Source: Pseudomonas sp. R4-35-07 | Lineage (GTDB): Bacteria; Pseudomonadota; Gammaproteobacteria; Pseudomonadales; Pseudomonadaceae | Direction of reading: 5' to 3' | Length of the DNA: 64,000 bases | NCBI RefSeq assembly: GCF_003852235.1 | Contig: NZ_CP027732.1 | Coordinates: 3,348,001 to 3,412,000, forward strand | Part shown: positions 9,075 through 18,515 of the stretch, piece after piece | Layout of the letters: each line of letters begins with the position of its first letter | Position numbering within the stretch: position 1 is the stretch's first letter | The notes under the pieces: generated by a model | Told to the model about the DNA's origin: nothing | Database searches by the model: none | What the model saw: only the letters and a program-made list of their open reading frames with translations | Position numbers and translations under genes: made by a program

Positions 9075-12000
9075 TCAGTGAAAATCCCGGCTGCGCACCA
9101 CAATGCCGTCCAGCAGCGGCGTCAGGTCGGTCAGGCGTCCAGCGATCAAATGCCGCACCTCGCCCACCGCCTCCCAGCGCCCGTCTACCTTGAGCAAACG
9201 CGACCCGACCAGGGCCTGGCGCTGACGTTCGGCCAGGTCGCGCCAGACCACCACATTGAGGTTGCCGAATTCATCTTCCAGGGTGACAAAGGTCACGCCG
9301 CTGGCGGTGCCCGGGCGTTGGCGCCCGGTGACCAGGCCGGCGACGCTGACATTGCGCCCATGCTCCACAGTCAGCAGCTCCTGGGAACTGCGACAGCGGC
9401 GCCTGCGCAGTTCCGCGCGCAGCAATGTCAGGGGATGCGGGCCAAGCGTGGTGCCGAGCGTGGCGTAATCGGCGTGCAAGTCCTCGCCGACCGTGGGCTG
9501 GGGCAACGCCACCGGCGCTTCATCGGGGCTCGGCAGGCCGGCAAACAGGCCCAGTTGCGTGTGCACGCCGGCCACTTCCCAGCGCGCCTGGTGGCGGTTA
9601 CCGGCTAACGCGCGCAAGGCGCCGGCATCCGCCAGCAGCGCTTGGGCGCGCGAATCCAGGCCGGCGCGGGCGTCGAGGTCGGCGATGTCACTGAAGGCGC
9701 GGTGCTGGCGCACGGCCTCGATGCGCCGGCCATCTTCTTCGCGAAACCCGCAGATCATGCGCAGGCCCATGCGGATCGCCGGCTGCTGGCCGTCGATGGG
9801 TTCCAGGCTGCAATCCCAGTCACTGGCCTGCACGTCTACCGGGCGGATCTGCAGGCGATGCCGGCGCGCGTCCTGCAGGATCTGGTCCGGGCTGTAGAAG
9901 CCCATCGGCCAGCTGTTGATCAGCGCGCAGGCAAAGGCTGCCGGCTCATGGCATTTGAGCCAGCTACTGGCGTAGGTCAGCAAGGCAAAACTGGCCGCGT
10001 GGGACTCGGGGAAACCATAGCTGCCAAAGCCTTTGATCTGCTCGAAAATCTGCGCGGCAAAGGCCTCGGTGTAGCCGTTTTTCAGCATGCCCTCGCGCAG
10101 GCGCTTTTGATGCGGTTCCAGGCCGCCGTGGCGTTTCCAGGCGGCCATGGAGCGGCGCAACTGGTCGGCCTCGCCAGGGCTGTAGTCGGCGGCGACCATG
10201 GCGATCTGCATCACCTGCTCCTGGAACAAGGGGATGCCCAGGGTGCGTTCCAGCACTTCTTTCAATGCCGGCGACGGATAGGTTTCTTCCTCCTCTTTAT
10301 TCCTGCGACGCAAATACGGGTGCACCATGCCGCCCTGGATCGGCCCCGGCCGCACGATGGCAACTTCGATCACCAGGTCATAGAAGGTTTGCGGTTTGAG
10401 CCTGGGCAGCATCGACATCTGCGCCCGCGATTCGATCTGGAACACGCCGATGGTGTCAGCCTTGCTGATCATCGCGTAGGTGGCCGCATCCTCCTTGGGC
10501 ATGCCTGCCAGGCTCATGTCCAGGTTGCGATGGCGGCGCAGCAGATCGAAACAGCGGCGGATCGCGCTGAGCATGCCCAGGGCGAGGATATCGACCTTGA
10601 GCAGGCCGACGGCGTCGAGGTCGTCCTTGTCCCACTGAATGATGGTGCGCTCGGCCATGGCGGCGTTCTCCACCGGCACCAGGGTGTCCAGCGGGTGTTC
10701 GGAAATCACGAAGCCGCCGGGGTGCTGGGACAAATGCCGAGGAAAGCCGATCAATTGTTGGGTCAAGGTCAATACGCGGCGCAGCAGTGGGCTGTCCGGA
10801 TCGAAGCCGCTTTCACGCAGGCGCTCCAACGGCGGCGCGTCGTCACTCCAACGCCCGCAGCACTCGGCCAATGCGTTGACCTGGTCCGCTGGCAGGCCGA
10901 GGGCCTTGGCCACATCACGCACCGCGCCGGTCGCGTGGTAACTGCTGACCACTGCCGTCAACGCCGCACGCGTGCGGCCATAGCGCTGGAACACGTATTG
11001 CAGCACCTCTTCGCGGCGCTCGTGCTCAAAATCCACATCGATATCCGGCGGCTCGTTGCGTTCCCTGGACAGGAAGCGTTCGAACAGCACGTTGCTCAGG
11101 CTCGGGTTGATTTCGGTGATACCCAGGGCAAAACACACCGCCGAGTTGGCCGCCGAGCCGCGGCCCTGGCACAGGATCGAACGGCTGCGGGCAAAGCGCA
11201 CAATGTCGTGCACCGTGAGGAAATAGCTTTCGTAGCCCAACTCGCTGATCAGCTCCAGCTCGGTGTTGATCTGCTTAAGGGTCTTGGCATCGATGCCGTC
11301 GGGCCAGCGCTGGGCGATGCCTTTCTTGGTGAGGGTGCGCAGCCAGGATTCGGCGTCATGGCCGGCGGGCACCAGCTCGCGTGGATAGTGGTAACGCAAC
11401 TGGCCGAGGTCGAAGCTGCAGCGCCGCGCGATGGCGAGGGTTTCATCGAGCAAGGCTTGCGGGTACAGCGCGGCCAGGGCGTCGAGACTGCGCAGGTGCC
11501 GCTCGCCATTGGGATGCAGATGCAGGCCGGCTTCGGCCACCGGTACGTGATGGCGGATGGCGGTCATGGTGTCTTGCAGGGCGCGGCGCCCGCGCGCATG
11601 CATGTGCACATCACCGCAGGCGACGGCCGGGATTTTCAGGCTGGCCGCCAGCTGCAGGCGTTGCTCCAGATGCCGTGCATCGTCCTGCCCGCAGTGCAAG
11701 TGCACCGCCAGCCACAAGCGCTCGGCGAAGGTACGGCGCAGCCACTGGATGCTGGCCTGGGTGTCACTGTCCTGCGCCACCCACAACGCCAGCAGGCCGG
11801 GCAGCGGTTGCTCGAAGTCTTCCTGCAGCAGGCGATAGCTGCCCTTTTCGGCGCGGCGGCGGGCCAGGGTGATCAACCGGCACAGGTGCTGGTAACCGCT
11901 CAGGTTTTCCACCAGCAGCACCAGTTTCGGCCCGTTCTCGATGCGCACTTCGCTGCCGATAATCAGCGGCAACTCCAGCGCTTTCGCCGCCTGCCAGGCA

Positions 12001-12146
12001 CGCACGATGCCTGACAGGGTGCATTCGTCGGTGATCGCCAGGGCGCTGTAGCCTTGGCGTTTAGCCCGCTCGAAGAGTTCCAGCGCACTGGATGCACCGC
12101 GCTGGAAGCTGAAGTTGGACAGGCAATGCAGCTCGGCGTACTTCAT
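9075..12146 (-). CDS. dnaE2: Error-prone DNA polymerase III alpha subunit DnaE2 (ImuC)
   Basis: This 1023-residue C-family polymerase carries out mutagenic translesion synthesis together with ImuA and ImuB. The N-terminal PHP domain starts [18 protein letters not shown]. The catalytic palm includes [10 protein letters not shown] and [11 protein letters not shown] with the acidic pair, followed by [17 protein letters not shown] and [18 protein letters not shown]-terminal OB-fold region contains [18 protein letters not shown]. DnaE2 proteins lack the beta-clamp affinity and length of replicative DnaE (about 1160 residues). The ATG at 12146 starts the conserved KYAELH block; upstream in-frame codons run into the REP doublet. 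It is the last gene of the lexA2-imuA-imuB-dnaE2 cassette, separated from imuB by the repeat. Confidence 0.95.
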   Translation of the reverse strand: MKYAELHCLSNFSFQRGASSALELFERAKRQGYSALAITDECTLSGIVRAWQAAKALELPLIIGSEVRIENGPKLVLLVENLSGYQHLCRLITLARRRAEKGSYRLLQEDFEQPLPGLLALWVAQDSDTQASIQWLRRTFAERLWLAVHLHCGQDDARHLEQRLQLAASLKIPAVACGDVHMHARGRRALQDTMTAIRHHVPVAEAGLHLHPNGERHLRSLDALAALYPQALLDETLAIARRCSFDLGQLRYHYPRELVPAGHDAESWLRTLTKKGIAQRWPDGIDAKTLKQINTELELISELGYESYFLTVHDIVRFARSRSILCQGRGSAANSAVCFALGITEINPSLSNVLFERFLSRERNEPPDIDVDFEHERREEVLQYVFQRYGRTRAALTAVVSSYHATGAVRDVAKALGLPADQVNALAECCGRWSDDAPPLERLRESGFDPDSPLLRRVLTLTQQLIGFPRHLSQHPGGFVISEHPLDTLVPVENAAMAERTIIQWDKDDLDAVGLLKVDILALGMLSAIRRCFDLLRRHRNLDMSLAGMPKEDAATYAMISKADTIGVFQIESRAQMSMLPRLKPQTFYDLVIEVAIVRPGPIQGGMVHPYLRRRNKEEEETYPSPALKEVLERTLGIPLFQEQVMQIAMVAADYSPGEADQLRRSMAAWKRHGGLEPHQKRLREGMLKNGYTEAFAAQIFEQIKGFGSYGFPESHAASFALLTYASSWLKCHEPAAFACALINSWPMGFYSPDQILQDARRHRLQIRPVDVQASDWDCSLEPIDGQQPAIRMGLRMICGFREEDGRRIEAVRQHRAFSDIADLDARAGLDSRAQALLADAGALRALAGNRHQARWEVAGVHTQLGLFAGLPSPDEAPVALPQPTVGEDLHADYATLGTTLGPHPLTLLRAELRRRRCRSSQELLTVEHGRNVSVAGLVTGRQRPGTASGVTFVTLEDEFGNLNVVVWRDLAERQRQALVGSRLLKVDGRWEAVGEVRHLIAGRLTDLTPLLDGIVVRSRDFH

Positions 12147-12159
12147 GCCTGCCCCGCCC

Positions 12160-12261
12160 CTGTAGGAGCGAGCTTGCTCGCGAAAAGCCCAAGGGCGCCG
12201 CATTCATTCTGGTGCCCCGCGTTATCGTTAACCACCTTCGCGAGCAAGCTCGCTCCTACAG
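12160..12261. repeat. REP doublet (inverted pair, REPIN-like) between imuB and dnaE2
   Basis: Two inverted copies of the GTAGGAGCGAGCTTGCTCGCG unit face each other across about 55 bases. The same doublet type is found at 31675-31776. The transcript could form a long hairpin between the imuB stop and the dnaE2 start. Confidence 0.9.
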
Positions 12262-12282
12262 GGGGTGGCGACTTATAGGTTT

Positions 12283-13698
12283 TCATGCAAACCAGCCTTG
12301 CAGCCACAGGCCATCCTGTTGCCCCACCGTGCGGTAGGCCCAGCCTTGCTGGCCGGCGCGGGTCTGGATGAGGTAATAGTCGCGGCGGATATCGGCGCCA
12401 TCCCACCAGCCGGATTCGATGCGTTCCGGGCCCATCAGGATCTGTACGCCCTGCTCGGCCAGCAAGGTCGGTTGGTTCAACAACCAGCCAGGGCGCCGGA
12501 CCTTGTTCAAGCTCGGGCATGGGTGGTTGTCGACGGCGGCTTGCCAGGCGCATTCAGGGCGATGGTCGGCGTGAAAACGCAGGCCCTGCACCGCCTCATC
12601 GCCCAGGCGCGCGCGCAGGCGTTCGCGCAATTGCTCCCAGGGCAGGGACTGTTGCGGGCGGTCGTCGAACAGGTCCTGGCGCTGCGGCACGAATACCGGC
12701 AAGTCCTGGGCCACCAGGCGAAACCCGCGCACCGGTGCAGTGACTTGCACCTGCTCCAATCGCCCCCGGGCCAGTTCGAACAGCATCGAAGGCTCGCGCT
12801 CGGCGCTCAGCAGGCCAACCTTGATCACACTGTCCGCTGCCTGGGCATGTTCCAAGTGCAGGTCGAAACGCTGCACGCCGCTGTCTCGCCCGCACAGGAA
12901 GGCGGCCAGGTCGGCGGTCAGACGGCGCAAGGGAAACAGCAGTGCCTGGTGGGATTGCACATCGAAATTCAACTCGATGCGTACATCGAACTGGTCCGGC
13001 GGCTGATAGAACCCCAGGGCCAACGGCCGCTGCCCGCTCAGGGCGTCGAGGTGCTTGAGCAGGCTGGCGTCAAAGCGCCGCGCCAGGGTATGCCGGGGCA
13101 GCGCCTGCACGTGGGCCAAGGTGCGCAGGCCCATGCGCGACAACGCGGTGGCGGCCTGCGGTTCAATCCCGGCGCGGTCGACCGGCAACGGCGCCAGGGC
13201 CTGCATCAAGGCGCTGTCGTCGGCCACCGCCAGGCCATCGTAACGGTTGGCCAACACCCGTGCCGCCGCCGGGTTGGGCGCGGCAACGATGCGGTGACGA
13301 AAGCCCAGCTCGGTCAACTCTTTGCGCAAACGCGCCTCGAACTGCGGCCAGGGCCCGAACAGGCCCAGGCTCGACTCGATCTCGAACAGCAAGGCGCGTG
13401 GGTAATACACGCTGACCTGGGAACTGAAGCGGTAGGCCCAGGCGGCGAGAAACTGCTGCCAGCGCTCGATTTCCAGCGGATCGTACTCGGCACAGGCGAA
13501 GGTCTTGGTCAGCGCATGCGCCGCCGTCAGCGACTGGCCGGGGCGCAACCCCAGGGCGCGGGCGGCGGCATTGACGGTTTGCAGCACGCGCCGCTGCGGC
13601 GTACCGGCCAGCAGTGCCAGCGGTTGGTCGGGCTCGGGATGGGCACGCAGTACCCCGTCCAGCGCCAATTGCGGGAAGACAATACAGACCCAGCGCAT
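12283..13698 (-). CDS. imuB: Y-family polymerase-like protein ImuB
   Basis: ImuB is a catalytically degenerate Y-family polymerase homologue that bridges ImuA, DnaE2 and the beta clamp in the mutasome. The 471-residue protein opens with RWVCIVFPQLALDGVL and has the little-finger region typical of the family. The usual acidic catalytic triad of active Y-family polymerases is not evident, as expected for ImuB. The ATG at 13698 has TTGAGG seven bases upstream and lies seven bases after the imuA stop. A longer reading frame from 13833 would overlap imuA and is rejected. Expression should follow the LexA2 operator upstream of lexA2. Confidence 0.93.
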   Translation of the reverse strand: MRWVCIVFPQLALDGVLRAHPEPDQPLALLAGTPQRRVLQTVNAAARALGLRPGQSLTAAHALTKTFACAEYDPLEIERWQQFLAAWAYRFSSQVSVYYPRALLFEIESSLGLFGPWPQFEARLRKELTELGFRHRIVAAPNPAAARVLANRYDGLAVADDSALMQALAPLPVDRAGIEPQAATALSRMGLRTLAHVQALPRHTLARRFDASLLKHLDALSGQRPLALGFYQPPDQFDVRIELNFDVQSHQALLFPLRRLTADLAAFLCGRDSGVQRFDLHLEHAQAADSVIKVGLLSAEREPSMLFELARGRLEQVQVTAPVRGFRLVAQDLPVFVPQRQDLFDDRPQQSLPWEQLRERLRARLGDEAVQGLRFHADHRPECAWQAAVDNHPCPSLNKVRRPGWLLNQPTLLAEQGVQILMGPERIESGWWDGADIRRDYYLIQTRAGQQGWAYRTVGQQDGLWLQGWFA

Positions 13699-13705
13699 GG
13701 CAACC

Positions 13706-14320
13706 TCAATGCCCCGCCAGGGCAATCGGCGCCGGATGGGCCAGGCCGCCACGGCATTTGAGCACACGCACTTGCGCAGGCCTTGCCTCGACCGCCAGGC
13801 GCAAGGCGGCCGGCGATGGGTTGATCGCTTCACTCAAGGTGCGCCAGGCAAACGCCAGGGTCTGCCCGGTTTCCGCAGCCACCTGCAAACGGCGCAAGGC
13901 ACGGTCATCGGCCTTGCGCGGCCAACACAACACCGCACCACAACTACCGGAGCGCAGGCATTGCTCCACCGCCCACAGCGCGTCGCGCTCCTGGGCCTGG
14001 ATCACCGCGAGCTGACGCACATCCACCCCGGCGTTCTGCCAGGCATGGGGATACGGCGTATAGGGCGGTGCCACCAGCACAATACGTTCGCCCATCGCCG
14101 ACAAGCGCGCCAGGGTTGGCAGCACCAGTTGCAGTTCGCCCACACCGTCCTTGGCCATCAGGATTTCACTCAAGGCCGCCTCCGGCCAGCCGCCGCTGGG
14201 CAGCACCGCATCCAGCGCCGCAAGCCCGGTGGGATGCACACTGGCCGGTGGCGCGGCGGGCCGGCCCTTCCAGACTCGCCCACCATTGAACAGCGAGTCC
14301 AGGGCAACCACGGCGCCCAT
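13706..14320 (-). CDS. imuA: Translesion synthesis accessory protein ImuA
   Basis: This 204-residue RecA-like protein (sometimes labelled SulA-like) works with ImuB and DnaE2 in damage-induced mutagenesis. The segment HPTGLAALDAVLPSGGWPEAALSEIL resembles the ATPase entry of RecA-fold ImuA proteins, although the Walker A lysine is absent. The start codon overlaps the lexA2 stop by one base (TGATG), so it is translationally coupled. The product likely lacks full ATPase activity, judging from the degraded P-loop. Confidence 0.92.
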   Translation of the reverse strand: MGAVVALDSLFNGGRVWKGRPAAPPASVHPTGLAALDAVLPSGGWPEAALSEILMAKDGVGELQLVLPTLARLSAMGERIVLVAPPYTPYPHAWQNAGVDVRQLAVIQAQERDALWAVEQCLRSGSCGAVLCWPRKADDRALRRLQVAAETGQTLAFAWRTLSEAINPSPAALRLAVEARPAQVRVLKCRGGLAHPAPIALAGH

Positions 14321-14937
14321 CAGCCTTGCCTCACCAGGCCGCAGAACACCCCTTCGATGGCCAGGTCTTGATCGGCCCCGACCACGATGGGTTGATACGC
14401 CGGGTTGCGCGGCAACAGGCGCACCTTGTCGCCATGGCGCTCGAAACGCTTGATGGTGACTTCACCGTCCAGGCGCGCCACCACAATTTGCCCGTTCAAG
14501 GCCTCGGCACTGCGCCGCACGCCCACCAGGTCACCATCGAGAATGCCGTCTTCAATCATCGAATCGCCCTGCACGCGCAGCAGGTAGTCCGGGGTCTTGG
14601 CGAAGGTGGCGGGGTCGAGTTGCAGGCGATTGTGCACTTCGGCATCCGCGCCGATGGGCAAGCCTGCGGCTACACGACCGAGCACCGGGATGTCCAGCCA
14701 TTCCGGGCGCGGCGGTTGGTTTAGCAAGCGAATCCCCCGGGCCTGGTTGGGGTTGACCTCGATAAAACCGGCTTCGGTCAGGGCCACCACATGCTTGCGA
14801 GCGACGCTGCGCGAGGCAAAGCCGAACGCCTCGGCGATCTCGGCGAGGCTCGGGGGCTGACCTTGCTGCGCGATGCGCTCGCGGATGAAGGTCAGGATGG
14901 CGGTACGGCGGGGGGTCAGGGTCGTCATGGAGTACAT
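14320..14937 (-). CDS. lexA2: LexA repressor, LexA2 type
   Basis: This 205-residue SOS repressor has an N-terminal winged helix (TPRRTAILTFIRERI, SLAEIAEAFGFASRSVARKHV) and a C-terminal self-cleavage domain. The cleavage dipeptide Ala-Gly is in LGRVAAGLPIGA, the catalytic Ser in VQGDSMIEDGI, and the Lys in DGEVTIKRFER. RecA filaments would trigger cleavage. Its position heading imuA-imuB-dnaE2 matches the second lexA described in Pseudomonas putida, which controls this cassette. Two ATGs are possible (14937 and 14928); the first has a weak AAGAG upstream, and the operator overlaps it. Confidence 0.93.
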   Translation of the reverse strand: MYSMTTLTPRRTAILTFIRERIAQQGQPPSLAEIAEAFGFASRSVARKHVVALTEAGFIEVNPNQARGIRLLNQPPRPEWLDIPVLGRVAAGLPIGADAEVHNRLQLDPATFAKTPDYLLRVQGDSMIEDGILDGDLVGVRRSAEALNGQIVVARLDGEVTIKRFERHGDKVRLLPRNPAYQPIVVGADQDLAIEGVFCGLVRQG

Positions 14938-14944
14938 TTGTACT
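14931..14944. promoter_or_regulatory. LexA2-type operator at the lexA2 start
   Basis: AGTACATTTGTACT is a perfect palindrome apart from its two central bases. It fits the GTAC-N4-GT(A/G)C pattern known for LexA2 operators. It covers the first possible lexA2 start codon and lies three bases ahead of the second, so the repressor would block transcription at or just before initiation. Confidence 0.7.
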
Positions 14945-15040
14945 CTTGTGGGAAATTTCTGACAATAGCCGTCAGTCGGGGCTGGAGATTGACTTGGAAA
15001 TCAGAAGCAAAGCACGCCGACCTTGAGCAAACTCGGTCCA

Positions 15041-15376
15041 AATGTGGGAGGGGGCTTGCCCCCGATGGCGCAGTGTCAGTCATGTACTTTTAACTGACCC
15101 ACCGCTATCGGGGCATAGGTATCTACACAACTTTGTAGCAGCCTACGGTAACCACGATGCGAAGCGAGTCGCTCTTGATCTTAGGCGCCCCGTTAAACCA
15201 CGCTGGCCGGAATTCGACAGTGATTGGGGCCCCGCCATCGGGGGCAAGCCCCCTCCCACATTTGGAACGGGGGGCATCAGTTAGAGAGGCTTCGGCTCCC
15301 GAGCCGCCACAGGTTCAGGGCCGTGCCAAAGTTGTGTAGAACCTATGGCTATCGGGAGCAAGCCCCCTCCCACCTT
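15041..15376. repeat. Cluster of three GTGGGAGGGGG-type REP units
   Basis: The 450-bp gap between lexA2 and the Nudix gene contains REP units at 15041-15068 (forward) and at 15234-15263 and 15349-15376 (both inverted). Each can fold as a short GC-rich hairpin. No coding region is visible. A separate inverted repeat is nested inside (see the 15115-15346 entry). Confidence 0.85.
15115..15346. repeat. About 230-bp element bounded by 20-base inverted repeats
   Basis: ATAGGTATCTACACAACTTTG at 15115-15135 recurs inverted at 15327-15346, reading CAAAGTTGTGTAGAACCTAT on the plus strand, with one or two differences. The 190 bases between carry one inverted REP and no credible ORF. It could be a small non-autonomous mobile element or a repeat family of its own. 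No target-site duplication could be defined by eye. Confidence 0.55.
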
Positions 15377-15398
15377 TTGATCTTCATGCTCGATTGAG

Positions 15399-15986
15399 CT
15401 ACCACCGCTCTTTCAACATCCGCAGTTCCAAATGCTGCAGCAGCATGATGGTCTTGCCATCCACGATTTCCCCACTGGCTACCATCCCCAGCGCCTGCTC
15501 GAACCCCAGCTCCAGCACTTCGATATCCTCGCCCTCCTCCGCCAGGCCGCCGCCAGCCCCAACCCGGTCGCCCGGCTGGTATTCACCGATAAAAAAGTGA
15601 ATCCGCTCGGTCACCGACCCCGGGCTCATGAACGCCGCATAGACTTTTTCGACATGTCCCACGCGGTAGCCGGTCTCTTCCTCGGCCTCCAGGCGGATGC
15701 GCTCTTCGGGGCTGGCGTTGTCAAGCAACCCGGCCGCCGCTTCGATCAGGTAGCCGGCGTAATCGTTGACAAACGTGGGCATGCGGAACTGGCGTATCAG
15801 CAGCACCGTGCGCTGCTCGCGGTTGTACAAGAGAATGGTCGCACCGTTGCCCCGGTCGTACACCTCGCGGGTCTGAGCTTGCCAGCTGCCGTCACGGCGG
15901 CGCAGTTCAAAGCTGTATTTCTTCAGGAGGTACCAGTTGTCCGAAAGGGTTTCTTCGGCGGTGATGCGCACGGGGCTGTTGTCCAT
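15399..15986 (-). CDS. Nudix hydrolase, NudK-like (GDP-mannose pyrophosphatase family)
   Basis: This 195-residue protein hydrolyses nucleoside diphosphates linked to another moiety; NudK of E. coli (191 residues) prefers GDP-mannose. The Nudix box region reads [22 protein letters not shown]. The EExxEETG core metal ligands are kept, but the Glu expected at the seventh position of the box appears as Ser. NudK-like features include the N-terminal [14 protein letters not shown] and [10 protein letters not shown]. The ATG at 15986 has AAAGG upstream; a longer frame adds 15 unlikely residues. Confidence 0.85.
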   Translation of the reverse strand: MDNSPVRITAEETLSDNWYLLKKYSFELRRRDGSWQAQTREVYDRGNGATILLYNREQRTVLLIRQFRMPTFVNDYAGYLIEAAAGLLDNASPEERIRLEAEEETGYRVGHVEKVYAAFMSPGSVTERIHFFIGEYQPGDRVGAGGGLAEEGEDIEVLELGFEQALGMVASGEIVDGKTIMLLQHLELRMLKERW

Positions 15987-16168
15987 GGTCGGGCCTTTGC
16001 TCAAAGAAACGGAGCATCGCGTGCAGGTCATGCAGCGTCAAGCCGGTCGCCCCGCTGCATCGCTGCAACACTTTGCAAGCAATCCTGGGTCACGGCCGTC
16101 GCATTAATTTCTTCCCCTCCCGGCTCATCTGGTACAACCCGTGCTTCGCCCTTTGTAATGGAACCTTC

Positions 16169-17095
16169 ATGTCATCTCGTTCTATGCCCCGCCGGGGCCT
16201 GCGCTGGCTGGTGCTGCTGTGCATGGCCGTGTTGATCGTCGGCCTGCCGGTGGGCTGCGCCGTGCTGCAACACAAGGAGCGCGAACTGGTGTTTCGCATC
16301 GAACCGGGCACCGCAGGCTGGTACACCGGGCTGCCCAACGCCGTACAGGAGTTCGATATCAAGCCCGCCGCCTTCAAAGCCGGCCAGAATATTCATGGCT
16401 GGTGGTACCCGGCCGCGCAGAAAGATGCGCCCGCCATCCTCTACCTGCACGGCGTGCGCTGGAACCTCACCGGCCAGCTGTTTCGCATCGAACAATTGCA
16501 CGCCATGGGTTTTTCGGTGTTGGCCATCGACTATCGCGGTTTTGGCAAAAGCCAGGGCGACCTGCCTTCGGAAACCACGGTGTATGAAGACGCACGCATC
16601 GCCTGGGAGCGCTTCCAGACCTTGCAACCCGACCCCGGCAAACGCCTGCTCTACGGGCATTCCCTGGGTGGCGCAGTGGCCATCGACCTCGCCGCAGAGC
16701 TGAGCAAACAGGTACCGCTGCCGGTGCGCGGGCTGGTGATCGAATCCACGTTCACTTCCCTGGGAGATGTTGCCACGGCGGTTGCCAATACCTCGTTGCC
16801 GGTACGCTGGTTGCTCTCGCAGAAATTCGATTCCATCGACAAGATGGCCGATATCCATATGCCCTTGCTGGTGGTGCATGGCCTCGATGACCGCTACGTG
16901 CCACCGCGTTTCAGCCAGCAATTATTTGAAGCCGCCCAGGAGCCCAAGCGGCTGTTACTGGTGCCGGGTGCCAGTCATAACAACAGCATGAGCCTGGCCG
17001 GGCGCGATTATGGCCAGGCGCTGCACAAGCTGATGCAAACGAGCATGCCTTCACCGCTGGTCACGCATTCCACAGACCGCGTGGGTGACTCATAA
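16169..17095 (+). CDS. Membrane-anchored or lipoprotein alpha/beta hydrolase
   Basis: This 308-residue serine hydrolase of the BEM46/YfhR-like type is held at the membrane. An N-terminal hydrophobic segment (about 16-34) ends in LPVGC, which could be a signal anchor or a weak lipobox. The nucleophile elbow is GHSLGG, with candidate Asp in HGLDDRYVP and His in PGASHNN. The substrate is unknown. The start at 16169 is the first ATG that gives a compact signal; a longer frame from 16073 adds unlikely residues and lacks a ribosome site. Confidence 0.78.
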   Translation: MSSRSMPRRGLRWLVLLCMAVLIVGLPVGCAVLQHKERELVFRIEPGTAGWYTGLPNAVQEFDIKPAAFKAGQNIHGWWYPAAQKDAPAILYLHGVRWNLTGQLFRIEQLHAMGFSVLAIDYRGFGKSQGDLPSETTVYEDARIAWERFQTLQPDPGKRLLYGHSLGGAVAIDLAAELSKQVPLPVRGLVIESTFTSLGDVATAVANTSLPVRWLLSQKFDSIDKMADIHMPLLVVHGLDDRYVPPRFSQQLFEAAQEPKRLLLVPGASHNNSMSLAGRDYGQALHKLMQTSMPSPLVTHSTDRVGDS

Positions 17096-17240
17096 ATGCG
17101 CTTTTCGGCACTGGGTTCGCTCAGGCCTGTCAAGCGCAAACCCTGGCCATATTGGCCCCCATTGAAAGTTGATCAAATATTGACCGCAGGTTAAATCGCC
17201 AACGCTGCCGGGCCCTTGCAAAGTTATCCACAGAGATACC

Positions 17241-17268
17241 CACGGTTTTCGTGGACAACTCTTTTTAC
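17241..17268 (+). terminator. Weak hairpin with T-rich tail after the alpha/beta hydrolase
   Basis: CCACG-GTTTT-CGTGG is followed by a T-rich run. It lies about 145 bases after the hydrolase stop, so it could end that transcript. The stem is only five base pairs and the U-tract is interrupted. Confidence 0.3.
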
Positions 17269-17289
17269 TTTTTAAGGTTTTTTTGCGCA

Positions 17290-18447
17290 TCACACGCCGT
17301 CAGGAAACGTGCCAGGCAGCAAGATCTCGCGATTCACCTCGCGTATATCGTTATAGCCACACAGTGCCATCGTCACATCCAACTCACGGGCGATGATCTC
17401 GAGCGCTTTTGTCACGCCCGCTTCGCCCATCGCCCCCAAGCCATACAGGTGCGGGCGCCCGATCATGGTGCCCTTGGCGCCCAGTGCCATGGCCTTGAGT
17501 ACATCCTGGCCAGAGCGGATCCCCCCGTCGAGCCACACTTCAATCCGCTTGCCCACCGCCTCGACAATCGCCGGCAGCTGGCTGATGCTCGACGGCGCGC
17601 CATCCAGCTGGCGGCCACCGTGGTTGCTGACCACCAACGCATCGGCGCCGGTATTGGCCGCCAGGCGCGCGTCCTCCACATCGAGGATGCCCTTGATGAT
17701 CAGCTTGCCGCCCCAGCACTTCTTGATCCACTCCACATCGTCCCAGCTCAGGCGCGGGTCGAACTGCTGGGCGGTCCACGCCGACAGCGAACTCATATCG
17801 GCCACCCCCGTCACATGCCCGACGATATTGCCGAAGCCCCGTCGCTGGGTGCCCAGCATGCCCATCACCCAACGCGGCTTGGTCATCATGTTGAGGATGT
17901 TCGGCAGGGTCAGCCTGGGCGGCGCGGACAAGCCGTTGATCAGGTCCTTGTGGCGCTGCCCGAGGATCTGCAGGTCCAGCGTCAACACCAACGCATCAAC
18001 ACCAGCCGCCTTGGCCCGCTCGATCAAACGCTCGATAAACCCACGGTCGCGCATCACATACAACTGGAACCAGAAGGGCTGGCCGACGTGCTCGGCAATG
18101 TCTTCCAGCGAACAGATGCTCATGGTCGACAAGGTATAGCGCAGGCCAAACGCCGCAGCGGCGCGGGCGGTGAGAATTTCGCCATCGGCGTGCTGCATGC
18201 CCGCCAGGCCGGTGGGTGCCAGCGCTACCGGCATGGCCATGTCCTGGCCGATCATGCTGGCGCGAATCGAACGCTCATCGATATTGCGTGCCACGCGTTG
18301 ACGGAACTTGATCCGGGCAAAGTCGCTTTCATTGGCTCGGTAAGTGCTCTCAGTCCAGGAGCCGGAATCGGCGTAGTCGTAGAACATCCGCGGGACACGT
18401 TTTTGCGCAAGCTTGCGTAAGTCTTCGATGGTTGTGATCAACGACAT
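17290..18447 (-). CDS. lldD: FMN-dependent alpha-hydroxyacid dehydrogenase (L-lactate dehydrogenase family)
   Basis: This 385-residue TIM-barrel flavoenzyme oxidises L-lactate or a similar L-2-hydroxyacid and passes electrons to the respiratory chain. Family marks are MPVALAPTGLAGM, FQLYVMRDRGF, the active-site SNHGGRQLDG (catalytic His and Arg) and WLDGGIRSGQDVLKA. Length and layout match E. coli LldD (396 residues). No lactate permease or LldR regulator is adjacent, so the substrate may differ from lactate and the symbol is provisional. The ATG is preceded by GAGGTGA. Confidence 0.85.
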   Translation of the reverse strand: MSLITTIEDLRKLAQKRVPRMFYDYADSGSWTESTYRANESDFARIKFRQRVARNIDERSIRASMIGQDMAMPVALAPTGLAGMQHADGEILTARAAAAFGLRYTLSTMSICSLEDIAEHVGQPFWFQLYVMRDRGFIERLIERAKAAGVDALVLTLDLQILGQRHKDLINGLSAPPRLTLPNILNMMTKPRWVMGMLGTQRRGFGNIVGHVTGVADMSSLSAWTAQQFDPRLSWDDVEWIKKCWGGKLIIKGILDVEDARLAANTGADALVVSNHGGRQLDGAPSSISQLPAIVEAVGKRIEVWLDGGIRSGQDVLKAMALGAKGTMIGRPHLYGLGAMGEAGVTKALEIIARELDVTMALCGYNDIREVNREILLPGTFPDGV

Positions 18448-18515
18448 CGGGTCACCTCTCCCTGAACTGAAAACAAAGAGTACCCGGCCCTCGCCCAGCT
18501 AACCAGCCGTTGCGT

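Noticed and set aside
9642..12014. A 790-codon open frame on the plus strand opposite dnaE2
   Set aside because: It is an antisense shadow of a high-GC gene; the translation has no recognisable motif and the minus-strand dnaE2 is unambiguous.
17225..17233. A consensus DnaA box (TTATCCACA) in an intergenic gap
   Set aside because: It is a single box with no further boxes, AT-rich unwinding element or dnaA/dnaN genes nearby; chance is the simplest explanation.
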